Shown piece after piece: positions 1 through 6,968 of a stretch of 23,993 bases of DNA. Under the pieces are notes generated by a model. That model searched no databases and had not been told where the DNA came from. It saw only the letters and a list, made by a program, of their open reading frames with translations. How positions within the stretch are numbered: the first letter of the stretch is position 1; each line of letters starts with the position of its first letter. The position numbers were made by a program, and so were the translations under genes. The stretch is from Bacteroidales bacterium (lineage in GTDB: Bacteria > Bacteroidota > Bacteroidia > Bacteroidales > Bacteroidaceae), in NCBI GenBank assembly GCA_004557285.1, contig SFEK01000016.1, positions 1 to 23,993 on the forward strand, in the 5' to 3' direction.

Positions 1-70
1 AAACTTTTTTTGAATGCGTATCGCTTCGTGCATCTCGTGTCGCACCCTACGTGGGTGCGTGGATTGAAAC
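1..70 (+). CRISPR. Distal end of a type I-C-like CRISPR array
   Basis: Seen: a complete 32-nt repeat at 39-70 that begins GTCGCACCC and ends GTGGATTGAAAC. Its inner palindrome pairs CGCACCC (41-47) with GGGTGCG (53-59) around a 5-nt loop. Bases 1-4 (AAAC) match the last four bases of the repeat, so 5-38 is a 34-nt spacer, the usual type I-C length. Known: repeats of this form with an ATTGAAAC 3' handle belong to type I-C (Cas5d/Cas7/Cas8c) systems and are transcribed in this direction, so the leader and cas genes should lie upstream, outside the window. No repeat follows at the expected position near 105; an insertion sequence begins instead. The single complete copy limits certainty, but length, palindrome and handle all fit. 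Confidence 0.85.
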
Positions 71-133
71 AGCTAATGACGGGTATTGTTTAACAACTAC
101 CCCAGTTCGGGATAAGAAATAGTTCATAAAAAA

Positions 134-165
134 GTTGGTAGTCTCACAAATATTTTGTATCTTTA
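134..165 (+). promoter_or_regulatory. Candidate promoter of the IS transposase
   Basis: GTTG at 134-137 and TATCTTTA at 158-165 are separated by 20 nt. This is one base short of the Bacteroidota -33/-7 consensus (TTTG, 19-21 nt, TAnnTTTG) in each box. The transposase ATG follows at 201. Confidence 0.4.
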
Positions 166-200
166 TAGGTGAAAATCAATTAGTTACAAAAATATTTGAT

Positions 201-1115
201 ATGACTACCGATTACAAAGTTACAGAATTATTTTGTATTATAGACGAGTTTTGCAAACATTTTGATGCAGAAAATGCAGGAAATTTGCTGGAAGACAATA
301 GCGGAGTGAAGCGTAGACGGCGTGCAGCATCGTTGTCCGACAGTGAAATCATGACCATTCTGTTGTATTTTCATTTTGGTACATTCCGCAATTTCAAGCA
401 CTACTACCTGTTCTTTATTAAGGGTACGATGAAGTCTTATTTTCCGAAAGCCGTGTCGTACAACCGCTTTGTGGAGTTGGAAAGCCGCGTGTTCTTCCAG
501 CTCATGTTCTTCCTTAATCTGGGAGCTTTCGGAAGATGTACCGGCATAACATTCGTTGATTCCACGATGATACCCGTATGCCATAATCTCAGGAGATATG
601 CCAATAAGGTATTCAAGGGAATTGCCACTGACGGAAAAGGAACTATGGGTTGGTGTCATGGCTTTAAGCTCCACCTTGCGTGCAATGACAGAGGCGAGAT
701 AATAGCGTTTGTACTTACTGGTGCAAATGTCAGCGACAAGGATCCGAATGTGTTCAAGGTTCTTGCTAAACGTTTGTATGGCAAGCTGTTCGCTGACAAA
801 GGCTATATTTCACAGAAGCTGTTTGACTTCCTCTTTGAGGATGGAATACAGCTGGTGACAGGGTTGCGCGTAAACATGAAAAACAAGCTGATGCCGTTCT
901 ATGACAGAATGATGCTGCGCAAGAGATACATTATCGAAACCATTAACGACATGCTGAAGAATACGGCACAGATTGTACATTCACGCCATAGATCTGTAAG
1001 CAACTTTATCATGAACCTTATTTCAGCCTTGGGAGCATATTGTTTCTTTGATAACAAGCCAAAGGCATTGCAAGGATACTGCATCGAAGACACGAAGCAA
1101 CTTACATTGTTCTAA
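201..1115 (+). CDS. IS982-family transposase
   Basis: DDE transposase that would cut and join the ends of its own insertion sequence. The protein is 304 aa from ATG 201, within the usual range for the family. An in-frame earlier start at 135 would add 22 residues that do not look like family sequence. Acidic residues in family context are visible: Asp in FVDSTMIPVCH, Asp in LFADKGYIS, and Glu in the YIIETINDMLKN segment followed by the typical HSRHRSVSNF and the C-terminal hydrophobic LISALGAYCF. The central GIATDGKGTMGWCHGFKLH region is also characteristic. The frame is intact, so the enzyme may be active, although the element's right end is not visible. Base composition is more AT-rich than the genes that follow, as expected of a mobile gene. 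Confidence 0.9.
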   Translation: MTTDYKVTELFCIIDEFCKHFDAENAGNLLEDNSGVKRRRRAASLSDSEIMTILLYFHFGTFRNFKHYYLFFIKGTMKSYFPKAVSYNRFVELESRVFFQLMFFLNLGAFGRCTGITFVDSTMIPVCHNLRRYANKVFKGIATDGKGTMGWCHGFKLHLACNDRGEIIAFVLTGANVSDKDPNVFKVLAKRLYGKLFADKGYISQKLFDFLFEDGIQLVTGLRVNMKNKLMPFYDRMMLRKRYIIETINDMLKNTAQIVHSRHRSVSNFIMNLISALGAYCFFDNKPKALQGYCIEDTKQLTLF

Positions 1116-1210
1116 GGACAGAATAATCTCTTTCGATTCTTTATATATAGCCCATGTCTGATGGCATGGGAAGAGAATTCATTTGAGGGCGGTTGTGGAT
1201 TTAGGGACGC

Positions 1211-1241
1211 ATGAACGGATTTTGTGGATTTCTCCGTTCAT
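1211..1241. promoter_or_regulatory. Perfect 9-bp inverted repeat next to the cassette promoter
   Basis: ATGAACGGA (1211-1219) and TCCGTTCAT (1233-1241) are exact reverse complements with a 13-nt gap. The right arm ends two bases before the -33 TTTG of the promoter at 1244. This could be an operator for a dimeric regulator or a hairpin ending transcription from the insertion sequence. No T-run follows, so the operator reading is slightly favoured. A weaker hairpin (CCCATG/CATGGG, 1151-1170) lies upstream. Nothing else is visible between 1116 and 1243. Confidence 0.4.
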
Positions 1242-1243
1242 TG

Positions 1244-1275
1244 TTTGCATATATGGCTGAAAACGATTACATTTG
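1244..1275 (+). promoter_or_regulatory. Bacteroidota-type promoter of the five-gene cassette
   Basis: TTTG at 1244-1247 and TACATTTG at 1268-1275 are separated by 20 nt, an exact match to the consensus TTTG-N19/21-TAnnTTTG. The expected transcript start is about 1282, so the in-frame TTG at 1273 cannot be the translation start. ATG 1303 (or 1309) follows with a leader of about 20 nt. Confidence 0.75.
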
Positions 1276-1302
1276 CATGAATGTTATACAAATACGGAAT
1301 GT

Positions 1303-2418
1303 ATGTTGATGCAGACCACTGACATATTCAATATTCTTGTGCAAATGCTGCGCATGTCCATGGGATGTGAACCTGTGGCCACGGTGCAACTGACGGCACG
1401 TCAATGGCGGGAACTATACCGCATGGCGTGCCAACAGACACTTGTGGGGGTGGTGTATGGCGTGGTGAAACAGATGGATGAAACGACCAGACCGCCACTT
1501 GACATGATGCTGGAATGGACAGCAAGGGCTGAAGCCATAAAAGGGTACAACCGCAAGATGAACGAGATGGCAACCTCGCTCACCAAGTGGTTTGATGAAC
1601 ACGGTCGCCACTCTGTCATCCTTAAGGGGCAAGCCAACGCACGTCTTTATCCGCATCCCGAAGAACGGCAACCGGGAGATATTGACATCTATGTGGAAGG
1701 CGGGCGCCAAGAGGTGCTTGAACTGCTGCGGAAACACGGGATGATGGACGACCGTGCAGAGGTCATCTATCACCATGTGCATCTGCCGCCCCAAGACAAT
1801 ATGGTGAGTGTGGAAGTACACTTCCGGCCGTCATCGGGCAACTATAATCCTTTTACCAACAACAGACTGCAACGTGTATTGAACAAGGAGATTGCCAAGA
1901 CAGAAGTTTGCGCTGAGGGATTCAACGTGCCCACTGTCACCTTTGCACTGCTTATGCAACTGTCGCACATCCAGCGGCACTTCTTGGGGGGCGGCATCGG
2001 GTTGCGACAAATAACCGACTATTACCTGTTGCTGAAACATGCCGATGACAATGACCGCCAAAGGGTGACGGCACAACTTGCTCGGCTTGGACTCAGACAG
2101 GTGGCAGGGGCAGTGATGTGGCTCATGCAGCAGTTGTTCTCCATGCCGACAACTCTCATGATAGCCCCTCCCGATGCCCGGAGAGGCGCATGGCTGCTTG
2201 ATGAAATCAAGACGGGCGGTAACTTCGGTTTTCATGCAGCATGGCAGCATTTGCCCGTGTGGCAATTCTTCTTCAAGAAAAGAGAACGTGCCCTGCGGCT
2301 TTATCGTTTCAACTGCAGTGAAAACATCTGGGTGGAATTGGCCTACTGGTGGAATCTTGTGCGACGCATACCCGAGAGAGTGAAATACAGAAAATGGTCA
2401 TTGAGAAAAACCAAATGA
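1303..2418 (+). CDS. Nucleotidyltransferase family protein (NTP_transf_5 type)
   Basis: Protein of 371 aa resembling the uncharacterised nucleotidyltransferase family found beside HPr-kinase-like and PqqD-like genes. Seen: the nucleotidyltransferase signature VILKGQANARLYP (about residues 105-117) followed by GDIDIYV (125-131), whose two aspartates would bind metal; an HHVHLP/EVHFRPSSG segment (about 155-175) follows. No signal peptide or membrane segment, so it is probably cytoplasmic. Known: related proteins in some lasso-peptide clusters act with the kinase and are linked to decoration of the phosphorylated peptide. Its own substrate here is unknown. Start: ATG 1303 is chosen because the promoter -7 box covers the earlier TTG; ATG 1309 is equally possible. 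The stop overlaps the next gene. First gene of the cassette. Confidence 0.8.
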   Translation: MLMQTTDIFNILVQMLRMSMGCEPVATVQLTARQWRELYRMACQQTLVGVVYGVVKQMDETTRPPLDMMLEWTARAEAIKGYNRKMNEMATSLTKWFDEHGRHSVILKGQANARLYPHPEERQPGDIDIYVEGGRQEVLELLRKHGMMDDRAEVIYHHVHLPPQDNMVSVEVHFRPSSGNYNPFTNNRLQRVLNKEIAKTEVCAEGFNVPTVTFALLMQLSHIQRHFLGGGIGLRQITDYYLLLKHADDNDRQRVTAQLARLGLRQVAGAVMWLMQQLFSMPTTLMIAPPDARRGAWLLDEIKTGGNFGFHAAWQHLPVWQFFFKKRERALRLYRFNCSENIWVELAYWWNLVRRIPERVKYRKWSLRKTK

Positions 2419-3269
2419 TGAATATACATTATTATAATGTGGCTGGCCATGTGATGGCTGTGCAGGCCCCAGAGGTGTTGTTCGCTCGTCTCGACAATTG
2501 CCTGCCCTTTGAGGTGCCCCCCTCAAGTGCACTGCTTACCCTGCTTGTTGAGGTGGCCGAGGAACCCTTGCCCCAGAACTGGAGTGAGGAGTGGCGGCAG
2601 GAAGAAGACGGCAATGAAATTGTTTGCGGCCATGCAGGAGAACATCCCGTCTTTATATTTTGCCATCACGGACGGATGATAGGCCTGCTCACCACCTCAG
2701 CCGACTATCGAACAGGTCGCTTGGTGATGCCGCGATATGCCAAACTGGCTGTTGACAACGCCATGATGATCACCTTTGCACTGGCCACGGCATGTGCTGA
2801 TACGCTGCTGTTTCATGCCTCCGTGGTGAGTTGCCACGACAAGGCTTATATGTTTCTCGGACCAAGTGGTACGGGAAAAAGCACCCACTCGCAATTGTGG
2901 ATAAAACATATTGAAGGCTCACGGCTGATTAACGACGACAATCCTGTGGTGAGGCTGCAAGATGATGGTCGTGTGATGGTATATGGCTCGCCCTGGAGCG
3001 GCAAGACTCCCTGCTACCTGCAGACGAATTGTCCTCTATGTGCCATTGTATGGCTGAAGCAGGCACCACACAACCGCATCTCACGCCTGCATCCCATCGA
3101 CGCTTATGCTGCCCTGCTGTCGAGCATCTCAGGCAAGCGTTGGGACAGGCGGGTGGCCGATGGCCTGCATCATAGTGTCAACCGGTTGCTCTCATTGCTG
3201 CCTGTGCATCAGCTTGAATGTCTGCCTGATGCAGAAGCTGCCCAAATTTGTTATGAGAATGGAGAGTGA
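2415..3269 (+). CDS. HPr kinase-like serine kinase (PEPCK-like P-loop fold)
   Basis: Protein of 284 aa related to the catalytic half of HPr kinase/phosphorylase. Seen: His134 in LLFHASVV, the P-loop GPSGTGKST (149-157), LINDDNPVV (171-179) with the paired acidic residues typical of this fold, and GSPWSGKTPCY (191-201), which is characteristic of HPrK-like kinases in peptide-modification clusters. The N-terminal 130 residues are not HPr-kinase-like. Known: LasK-type relatives phosphorylate a serine in lasso peptides. Inferred: it phosphorylates a peptide substrate recognised by the PqqD-like protein downstream. Start: ATG 2415 gives an ATGA overlap with the preceding stop; ATG 2418 and 2394 are in frame. 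No phosphocarrier HPr gene is nearby, which argues against a role in carbon catabolite control. Confidence 0.8.
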   Translation: MMNIHYYNVAGHVMAVQAPEVLFARLDNCLPFEVPPSSALLTLLVEVAEEPLPQNWSEEWRQEEDGNEIVCGHAGEHPVFIFCHHGRMIGLLTTSADYRTGRLVMPRYAKLAVDNAMMITFALATACADTLLFHASVVSCHDKAYMFLGPSGTGKSTHSQLWIKHIEGSRLINDDNPVVRLQDDGRVMVYGSPWSGKTPCYLQTNCPLCAIVWLKQAPHNRISRLHPIDAYAALLSSISGKRWDRRVADGLHHSVNRLLSLLPVHQLECLPDAEAAQICYENGE

Positions 3270-3702
3270 AGCATGGATTACCGAAGCAGCTGCATTGGTG
3301 GCTGATGGGGTGAGTGTCAAACTGCCGGTAGATGGAAACAGCATGTTGCCCTTTATCATAGGAGGGCATGAGCAGGTGATATTGGCCAAGCCCTGCCCGT
3401 TGACCAAGGGAAAGGTGGTGCTGGCATGGGTGGACGGTCGTCGATATGTGATTCATCGCATTGAGCGCATCGACGGCCAAAGGGTGACACTGATGGGCGA
3501 TGGCAACCTGCAGCAGCGCGAACACTGCACGGTGGATGATGTCAAGGCATTGGTCACCCATGTGGTTGATGCGCATGGCAAGAAACATGATTTATATACC
3601 CCTGCAAGGCGCATGGCGGCCACACTGTGGTATGCCTGTCTGCCTGTGAGGCGTTACCTGTTGAAATTCGTACAAATGGGACATTCCCCTTTTAACAAAT
3701 AA
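3253..3702 (+). CDS. Small S24/S26-family peptidase with a Ser-His type active site
   Basis: Protein of 149 aa with the signal-peptidase/LexA-type peptidase core. Seen: the nucleophile motif PVDGNSMLPFI (Ser30-Met31), the second motif KVVLAWVDGRRYVIHRIERI and the GDGN turn (82-85). In bacterial signal peptidase I and LexA the second motif carries a catalytic lysine; here the equivalent position looks like His68 (IHRI), as in the ER/archaeal signal-peptidase group. No N-terminal membrane anchor; the only hydrophobic stretch is near the C terminus (LWYACLPVRRYLL). Inferred: removes the leader of a peptide handled by this cassette, because the adjacent exporter has no C39 peptidase domain. Start at ATG 3253 (or 3259) overlaps the kinase gene by 11-17 nt. 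Confidence 0.75.
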   Translation: MRMESEAWITEAAALVADGVSVKLPVDGNSMLPFIIGGHEQVILAKPCPLTKGKVVLAWVDGRRYVIHRIERIDGQRVTLMGDGNLQQREHCTVDDVKALVTHVVDAHGKKHDLYTPARRMAATLWYACLPVRRYLLKFVQMGHSPFNK

Positions 3703-3715
3703 AAATATTCGTTTG

Positions 3716-3982
3716 ATGAAAAAGAAAGAAGGACTGGTGCTGCGCGAGGTATGCGGCATGAAAGTAATTGTTGGCGAGGGACTTGGAGCTGTGGATTTCG
3801 GTTCTTTGCTCAGTGTCAACGAAACAGCGGCATGGCTGTGGGAACATATCGAAGGCGAAGCGGATGCCGACAGGCTGGCTGCTGACATGTGCCGTGAATA
3901 TGACGTGGATTTGCCCACCGCCAAGCAAGACATAGCCCATATATTTGAGGCTTGGGCTGATGCAGGAGTGCTGGTTGAATGA
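3716..3982 (+). CDS. PqqD-like peptide-binding (RRE) protein
   Basis: Protein of 88 aa with the PqqD fold pattern: a beta-rich N-terminal half (LVLREVCGMKVIVGEG, SLLSVNETAAWLWEHIEG) and a helical second half with DADRLAADMCREYDVD and a final helix ending AWADAGVLVE. Known: PqqD-like proteins bind leader peptides and present them to modifying enzymes (RiPP recognition elements); the same family also occurs in HPr-kinase-related systems near exosortase loci. Inferred: the recognition subunit for the kinase, nucleotidyltransferase and peptidase encoded with it. ATG 3716 lies 13 nt after the peptidase stop; the TTG at 3713 is a poorer start. The stop overlaps the next start as ATGA, suggesting coupled translation. 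Confidence 0.85.
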   Translation: MKKKEGLVLREVCGMKVIVGEGLGAVDFGSLLSVNETAAWLWEHIEGEADADRLAADMCREYDVDLPTAKQDIAHIFEAWADAGVLVE

Positions 3983-5610
3983 AATATCTTGTTTGGTTCT
4001 GGCACAACACCCGTGGCATACGTCGTGACATGGCGATGCGAGTGGTGGCAGGCACCGTACAGGCGGTGCTTGGCCTTGGTGTGGTGTGGTTCAGCAAGCG
4101 TCTCATTGATGAGACCATACGCACCGGCACCACTGCCGACATCGTGCGTCAGGCCATGTTGTTGGTCCTGCTCGCCGTCGGTGGGGTGACACTCAGGCAG
4201 GTGTATGTATATCTGTCGAACAAGGCCTATATCCACAAGGTGGGCGAACTGCGTCTACGCCTTTTTAGCGGTATGTTCAGTCGTAGGCTCTTTGATGGCA
4301 GTGAGCTACATTCTGGCGATGTGGTATCGCGCTTGGCCAAGGACATTGAGGCTGTGAGCGATGCTATGGCCACCACCATACCCCAGATGGCCGTGATGCT
4401 GGTGCAGTTGGCTGGTGCCTTTCTGATGATGCACATTTTCGACAGTCGTTTGGCATGGGCTCTTCTGTTGTTCACGCCCGTTGCCGTGATTGCAGGCAAG
4501 GCCATGGCTCTGAAACTGCGTCGCATGACATTGGCCATTCGGCAGGATGAGAGTCGCATCATGATGCGCATACAGGAGGGCATGGAGCAGAATGCACTTT
4601 TGCGCTCACTGCAAAGCGAGTGTTGGATGACCCAACAACTGGGCGAACTGCAGGCGAGCCAGAACCGCCATTACATCCGCCGCTCCCGCTTTACCGTTGT
4701 CAGCCGTTTCGTGCTTGGCTGCACGTTCAGCATAGGCTATCTGCTGGCTTTTGTTTGGGGCGCCTGGGGATTGCGCTCCGGAGCCATCACCTTTGGAGTG
4801 ATGACCTCGTTCCTGCAGTTGGTAGCGATGATACAAAGCCCTGTGCTCTCGCTCGTCAATGCCTTGCCTTCGCTCATTCATTCCACGGCAAGCATTGACC
4901 GTCTTGAAGAGATGAAAGGTGAGGAAGTTTTTGAGGCTGAGATGGATGTTGTGCCTGAAATGCCATCCACAGTGCCGTGGGGAGTGGAGTTTGAAGATGT
5001 GAGTTTTAGTTACGCTCCCGACGGCAGACAGGTGTTGCAAGGTTTCAGTCATGATTTTGCACCAGGCAGCAAAACAGCTATAGTGGGCGAGACAGGTGCG
5101 GGAAAAACCACCCTGTTTCGTCTGATACTCGGTTTGTTGGAGCCTACAGCAGGTCATATTACGGTATATCATGACGGCGAGCGTCATGCCGTGGGTCGGT
5201 CAACCCGCAGACTCTTTGTCTTTGTGCCTCAGGGTAATACGCTCATGAGCGGCACCATACGTGATAATCTGCTGTTGGCCAATCCACAGGCCACAGCGCA
5301 ACAGCTGGATGATGTGCTCCACACGGCTTGTGCCGATTTTGTCCATCAGTTGCCGCAGGGCATTGACACCATGCTGCACGAACGTGGTGGCAGACTGAGT
5401 GAAGGACAGTCGCAGCGCATAGCTATTGCCCGAGGACTGCTTCGTCCGGGCAGTGTCCTGTTGTTGGATGAAATAAGTGCCTCGCTTGATGAGCATACTG
5501 AACGCAAGTTGATGACTCGTATTAGAGAGCGTTATCCCCACAAGACATTCATTTGCATCACTCATCGTCGGTCGGTGGCAGCCTCCTTTGAGCATGTGCT
5601 GCAATGCTGA
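3979..5610 (+). CDS. ABC exporter, fused transmembrane and ATPase domains
   Basis: Protein of 543 aa, an MsbA/LasD-type half transporter. The membrane domain covers about residues 20-300, with hydrophobic spans near 21-38, 58-75, 135-152, 157-175, 245-265 and 272-290. The ATPase domain covers about 335-540: Walker A GETGAGKTT (370-378), Q-loop Gln418, signature LSEGQ (473-477), Walker B VLLLDE (493-498) and switch His529 (ITHRRS). There is no N-terminal C39 peptidase domain, so any leader must be cut by another protein, most simply the S24/S26 peptidase of this cassette. As last gene of the cassette it would export the modified product across the inner membrane. The next gene converges from the other strand 16 nt away, which ends the unit. 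Confidence 0.9.
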   Translation: MKYLVWFWHNTRGIRRDMAMRVVAGTVQAVLGLGVVWFSKRLIDETIRTGTTADIVRQAMLLVLLAVGGVTLRQVYVYLSNKAYIHKVGELRLRLFSGMFSRRLFDGSELHSGDVVSRLAKDIEAVSDAMATTIPQMAVMLVQLAGAFLMMHIFDSRLAWALLLFTPVAVIAGKAMALKLRRMTLAIRQDESRIMMRIQEGMEQNALLRSLQSECWMTQQLGELQASQNRHYIRRSRFTVVSRFVLGCTFSIGYLLAFVWGAWGLRSGAITFGVMTSFLQLVAMIQSPVLSLVNALPSLIHSTASIDRLEEMKGEEVFEAEMDVVPEMPSTVPWGVEFEDVSFSYAPDGRQVLQGFSHDFAPGSKTAIVGETGAGKTTLFRLILGLLEPTAGHITVYHDGERHAVGRSTRRLFVFVPQGNTLMSGTIRDNLLLANPQATAQQLDDVLHTACADFVHQLPQGIDTMLHERGGRLSEGQSQRIAIARGLLRPGSVLLLDEISASLDEHTERKLMTRIRERYPHKTFICITHRRSVAASFEHVLQC

Positions 5611-5626
5611 GGCCGCTATGACAAAC

Positions 5627-6814
5627 TCATGGCTGGCACAATGTCTCGCACACTTTGTCTTGGAAGTTTCGCCCGATTTCGGCATCTGTTATACCCATGT
5701 TGATGATAGAGAAACAAAGGATGTGACCGTTGGGGGCTGTGCAATAGCCTGCCAATGCACTGACACCCGTCACGGTGCCCGTTTTGGCGCGAACGTTGCG
5801 GTAGGCCGCACCACGGCGCATGCGTTTCCCAAGGGTGCCGTCAACACCGGCTACGGGCATGGATGAGAGCAAGGGTAGATAAATGTCGTCGTGCTTGAAG
5901 GCGTGGCGCAAAAAAGCCACTTCAAGTTCGGGAGACACATAGTTGTATAAAGAAAGGCCGCTTCCATCTGCCACATAATAGGATTTGGGCTTGTAGTCGA
6001 GGGCAGAAATCAGTCTGTTCACCGCCTGCCGGCCTTGACGGGCAGAGCCTGTGGTGTGGTGCGAACCATCGCAGGCCAGCTGATAGAACATGGACTCGGC
6101 ATAGAGGTTGTCGCTCTTTTTCATCATGCGCTCCAGGATGTCGGTGAGTTTGCGTTTCTTTTCCACCAGCACATCGGCAGAGCGTGGGGTGCGCCCTTCT
6201 TTCAGACGGCCGGTGAGCACAATGCCTTTATCCTTCAATATACGGGAAAATGTACTGGTAAAATTATCCTTGCGCCCAACCAGCAGGGGGGACAGTGTGG
6301 GGTTGTCGTCGTCCCAGCACCAGCCTTCGCCCAACAGCAGTGTGTCTTTCATCGACTTGTCGGCGTAGAGGTCGCCCATAATGCTGTCGATGCCCCATGC
6401 CGCCAGACTGTCAGCCCATGCCTCCATGTCGTGGATGCTGAAAGCCGGGTCGAAGCCTCCACGGCAATAAAGGTCGCCGTGCAGGGTGGCACCTGTCACC
6501 TTGCCTGTATGACACAGAGTGGTGCAATAGTTGTAGTCGGCCCCGAGACGGTGGAGTGCCGTCACGGCCACCATCATCTTCAAGGTGCTTGCCGGACGCA
6601 TCAGTTGCCTGTCGTTGTAGGCAAACAGCGTAGAGTCTGCCGTGAGGTCGTAAACCTTGATGCCCACGGTGGATGTTTCGAAAATCTCGTCTTGGAGCAA
6701 CAGCTGCAGACGCTGGTTGAGGGTACTGTCGTCTTGGGCCGTGGCTGTGGATGTGTTGACAACAAGCAGCAGCAGGCAGCAACAGTGCCTGATATAGGAG
6801 ATGATTTTGTTCAT
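5627..6814 (-). CDS. dacB: D-Ala-D-Ala carboxypeptidase/endopeptidase, PBP4 type (S13)
   Basis: Penicillin-binding protein that trims pentapeptides and/or cuts cross-links in peptidoglycan in the periplasm. 395 aa with a signal peptide (hydrophobic CCCLLLLVV, then STATAQ, cleavage around residue 26-27). All three active-site motifs are present: STLK (76-79), SDN (234-236) and KTG (344-346, in VRAKTGTVTG). Shorter than E. coli PBP4 (about 477 aa), so the inserted domains are probably reduced. Start: ATG 6814, the first Met with a signal peptide behind it; upstream in-frame codons run through the promoter. A second S13 member lies at 10848-12101. Divergent from nadB. Confidence 0.88.
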   Translation of the reverse strand: MNKIISYIRHCCCLLLLVVNTSTATAQDDSTLNQRLQLLLQDEIFETSTVGIKVYDLTADSTLFAYNDRQLMRPASTLKMMVAVTALHRLGADYNYCTTLCHTGKVTGATLHGDLYCRGGFDPAFSIHDMEAWADSLAAWGIDSIMGDLYADKSMKDTLLLGEGWCWDDDNPTLSPLLVGRKDNFTSTFSRILKDKGIVLTGRLKEGRTPRSADVLVEKKRKLTDILERMMKKSDNLYAESMFYQLACDGSHHTTGSARQGRQAVNRLISALDYKPKSYYVADGSGLSLYNYVSPELEVAFLRHAFKHDDIYLPLLSSMPVAGVDGTLGKRMRRGAAYRNVRAKTGTVTGVSALAGYCTAPNGHILCFSIINMGITDAEIGRNFQDKVCETLCQP

Positions 6815-6844
6815 GTATAATAGTCGTTTTTTGGGAAGTGAGTG

Positions 6845-6876
6845 CAAAGTTAGTGCTTTTTTGCCGAACATACAAC
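6845..6876 (-). promoter_or_regulatory. Promoter of the PBP4-type gene
   Basis: Read on the minus strand, GTTG (6876-6873) and TAACTTTG (6852-6845) are 20 nt apart, matching the Bacteroidota consensus except for one base in the -33 box. The start codon at 6814 is 31 nt beyond the -7 box. Confidence 0.6.
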
Positions 6877-6914
6877 AGAATAACGGTAAACTATATTCAG
6901 TTTTTCAGTTTATA

Positions 6915-6946
6915 TTTTCATTATTCGCAAAAACTTATTACTTTTG
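6915..6946 (+). promoter_or_regulatory. Candidate promoter of nadB
   Basis: TACTTTTG at 6939-6946 matches the -7 consensus TAnnTTTG; the -33 position 20 nt upstream reads TTTT (6915-6918). A short inverted repeat, TAAACT (6887-6892) and AGTTTA (6907-6912), lies just upstream and could be an operator. The nadB ATG is at 6969. Confidence 0.5.
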
Positions 6947-6968
6947 CACGAATTTATCATATATCTTT

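Larger units (their letters stand above)
99..1115 (+). mobile_element. IS982-family insertion sequence (right end not recognised)
   Basis: The element carries an intact IS982-type transposase. A plausible left terminus is the stretch starting ACCCCAGTTCGGGATAAG at 99-116; IS982-family ends commonly begin with ACC. No matching inverted copy of this motif can be found between the transposase stop (1115) and the next gene's promoter (1244). The right boundary is therefore placed at the stop codon as a minimum. Either the right end has been lost or the left end proposed here is wrong. The left end lies 28 nt after the last CRISPR repeat. Confidence 0.6.

Noticed and set aside
1151..1170. CCCATG/CATGGG hairpin as right end or terminator of the IS
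   Set aside because: It does not match the left-end motif and has no T-run after it.
1303..5610. Calling the cassette a lasso-peptide cluster
   Set aside because: The asparagine-synthetase-like cyclase, the B2 transglutaminase-like peptidase and a precursor gene are all absent in the window.
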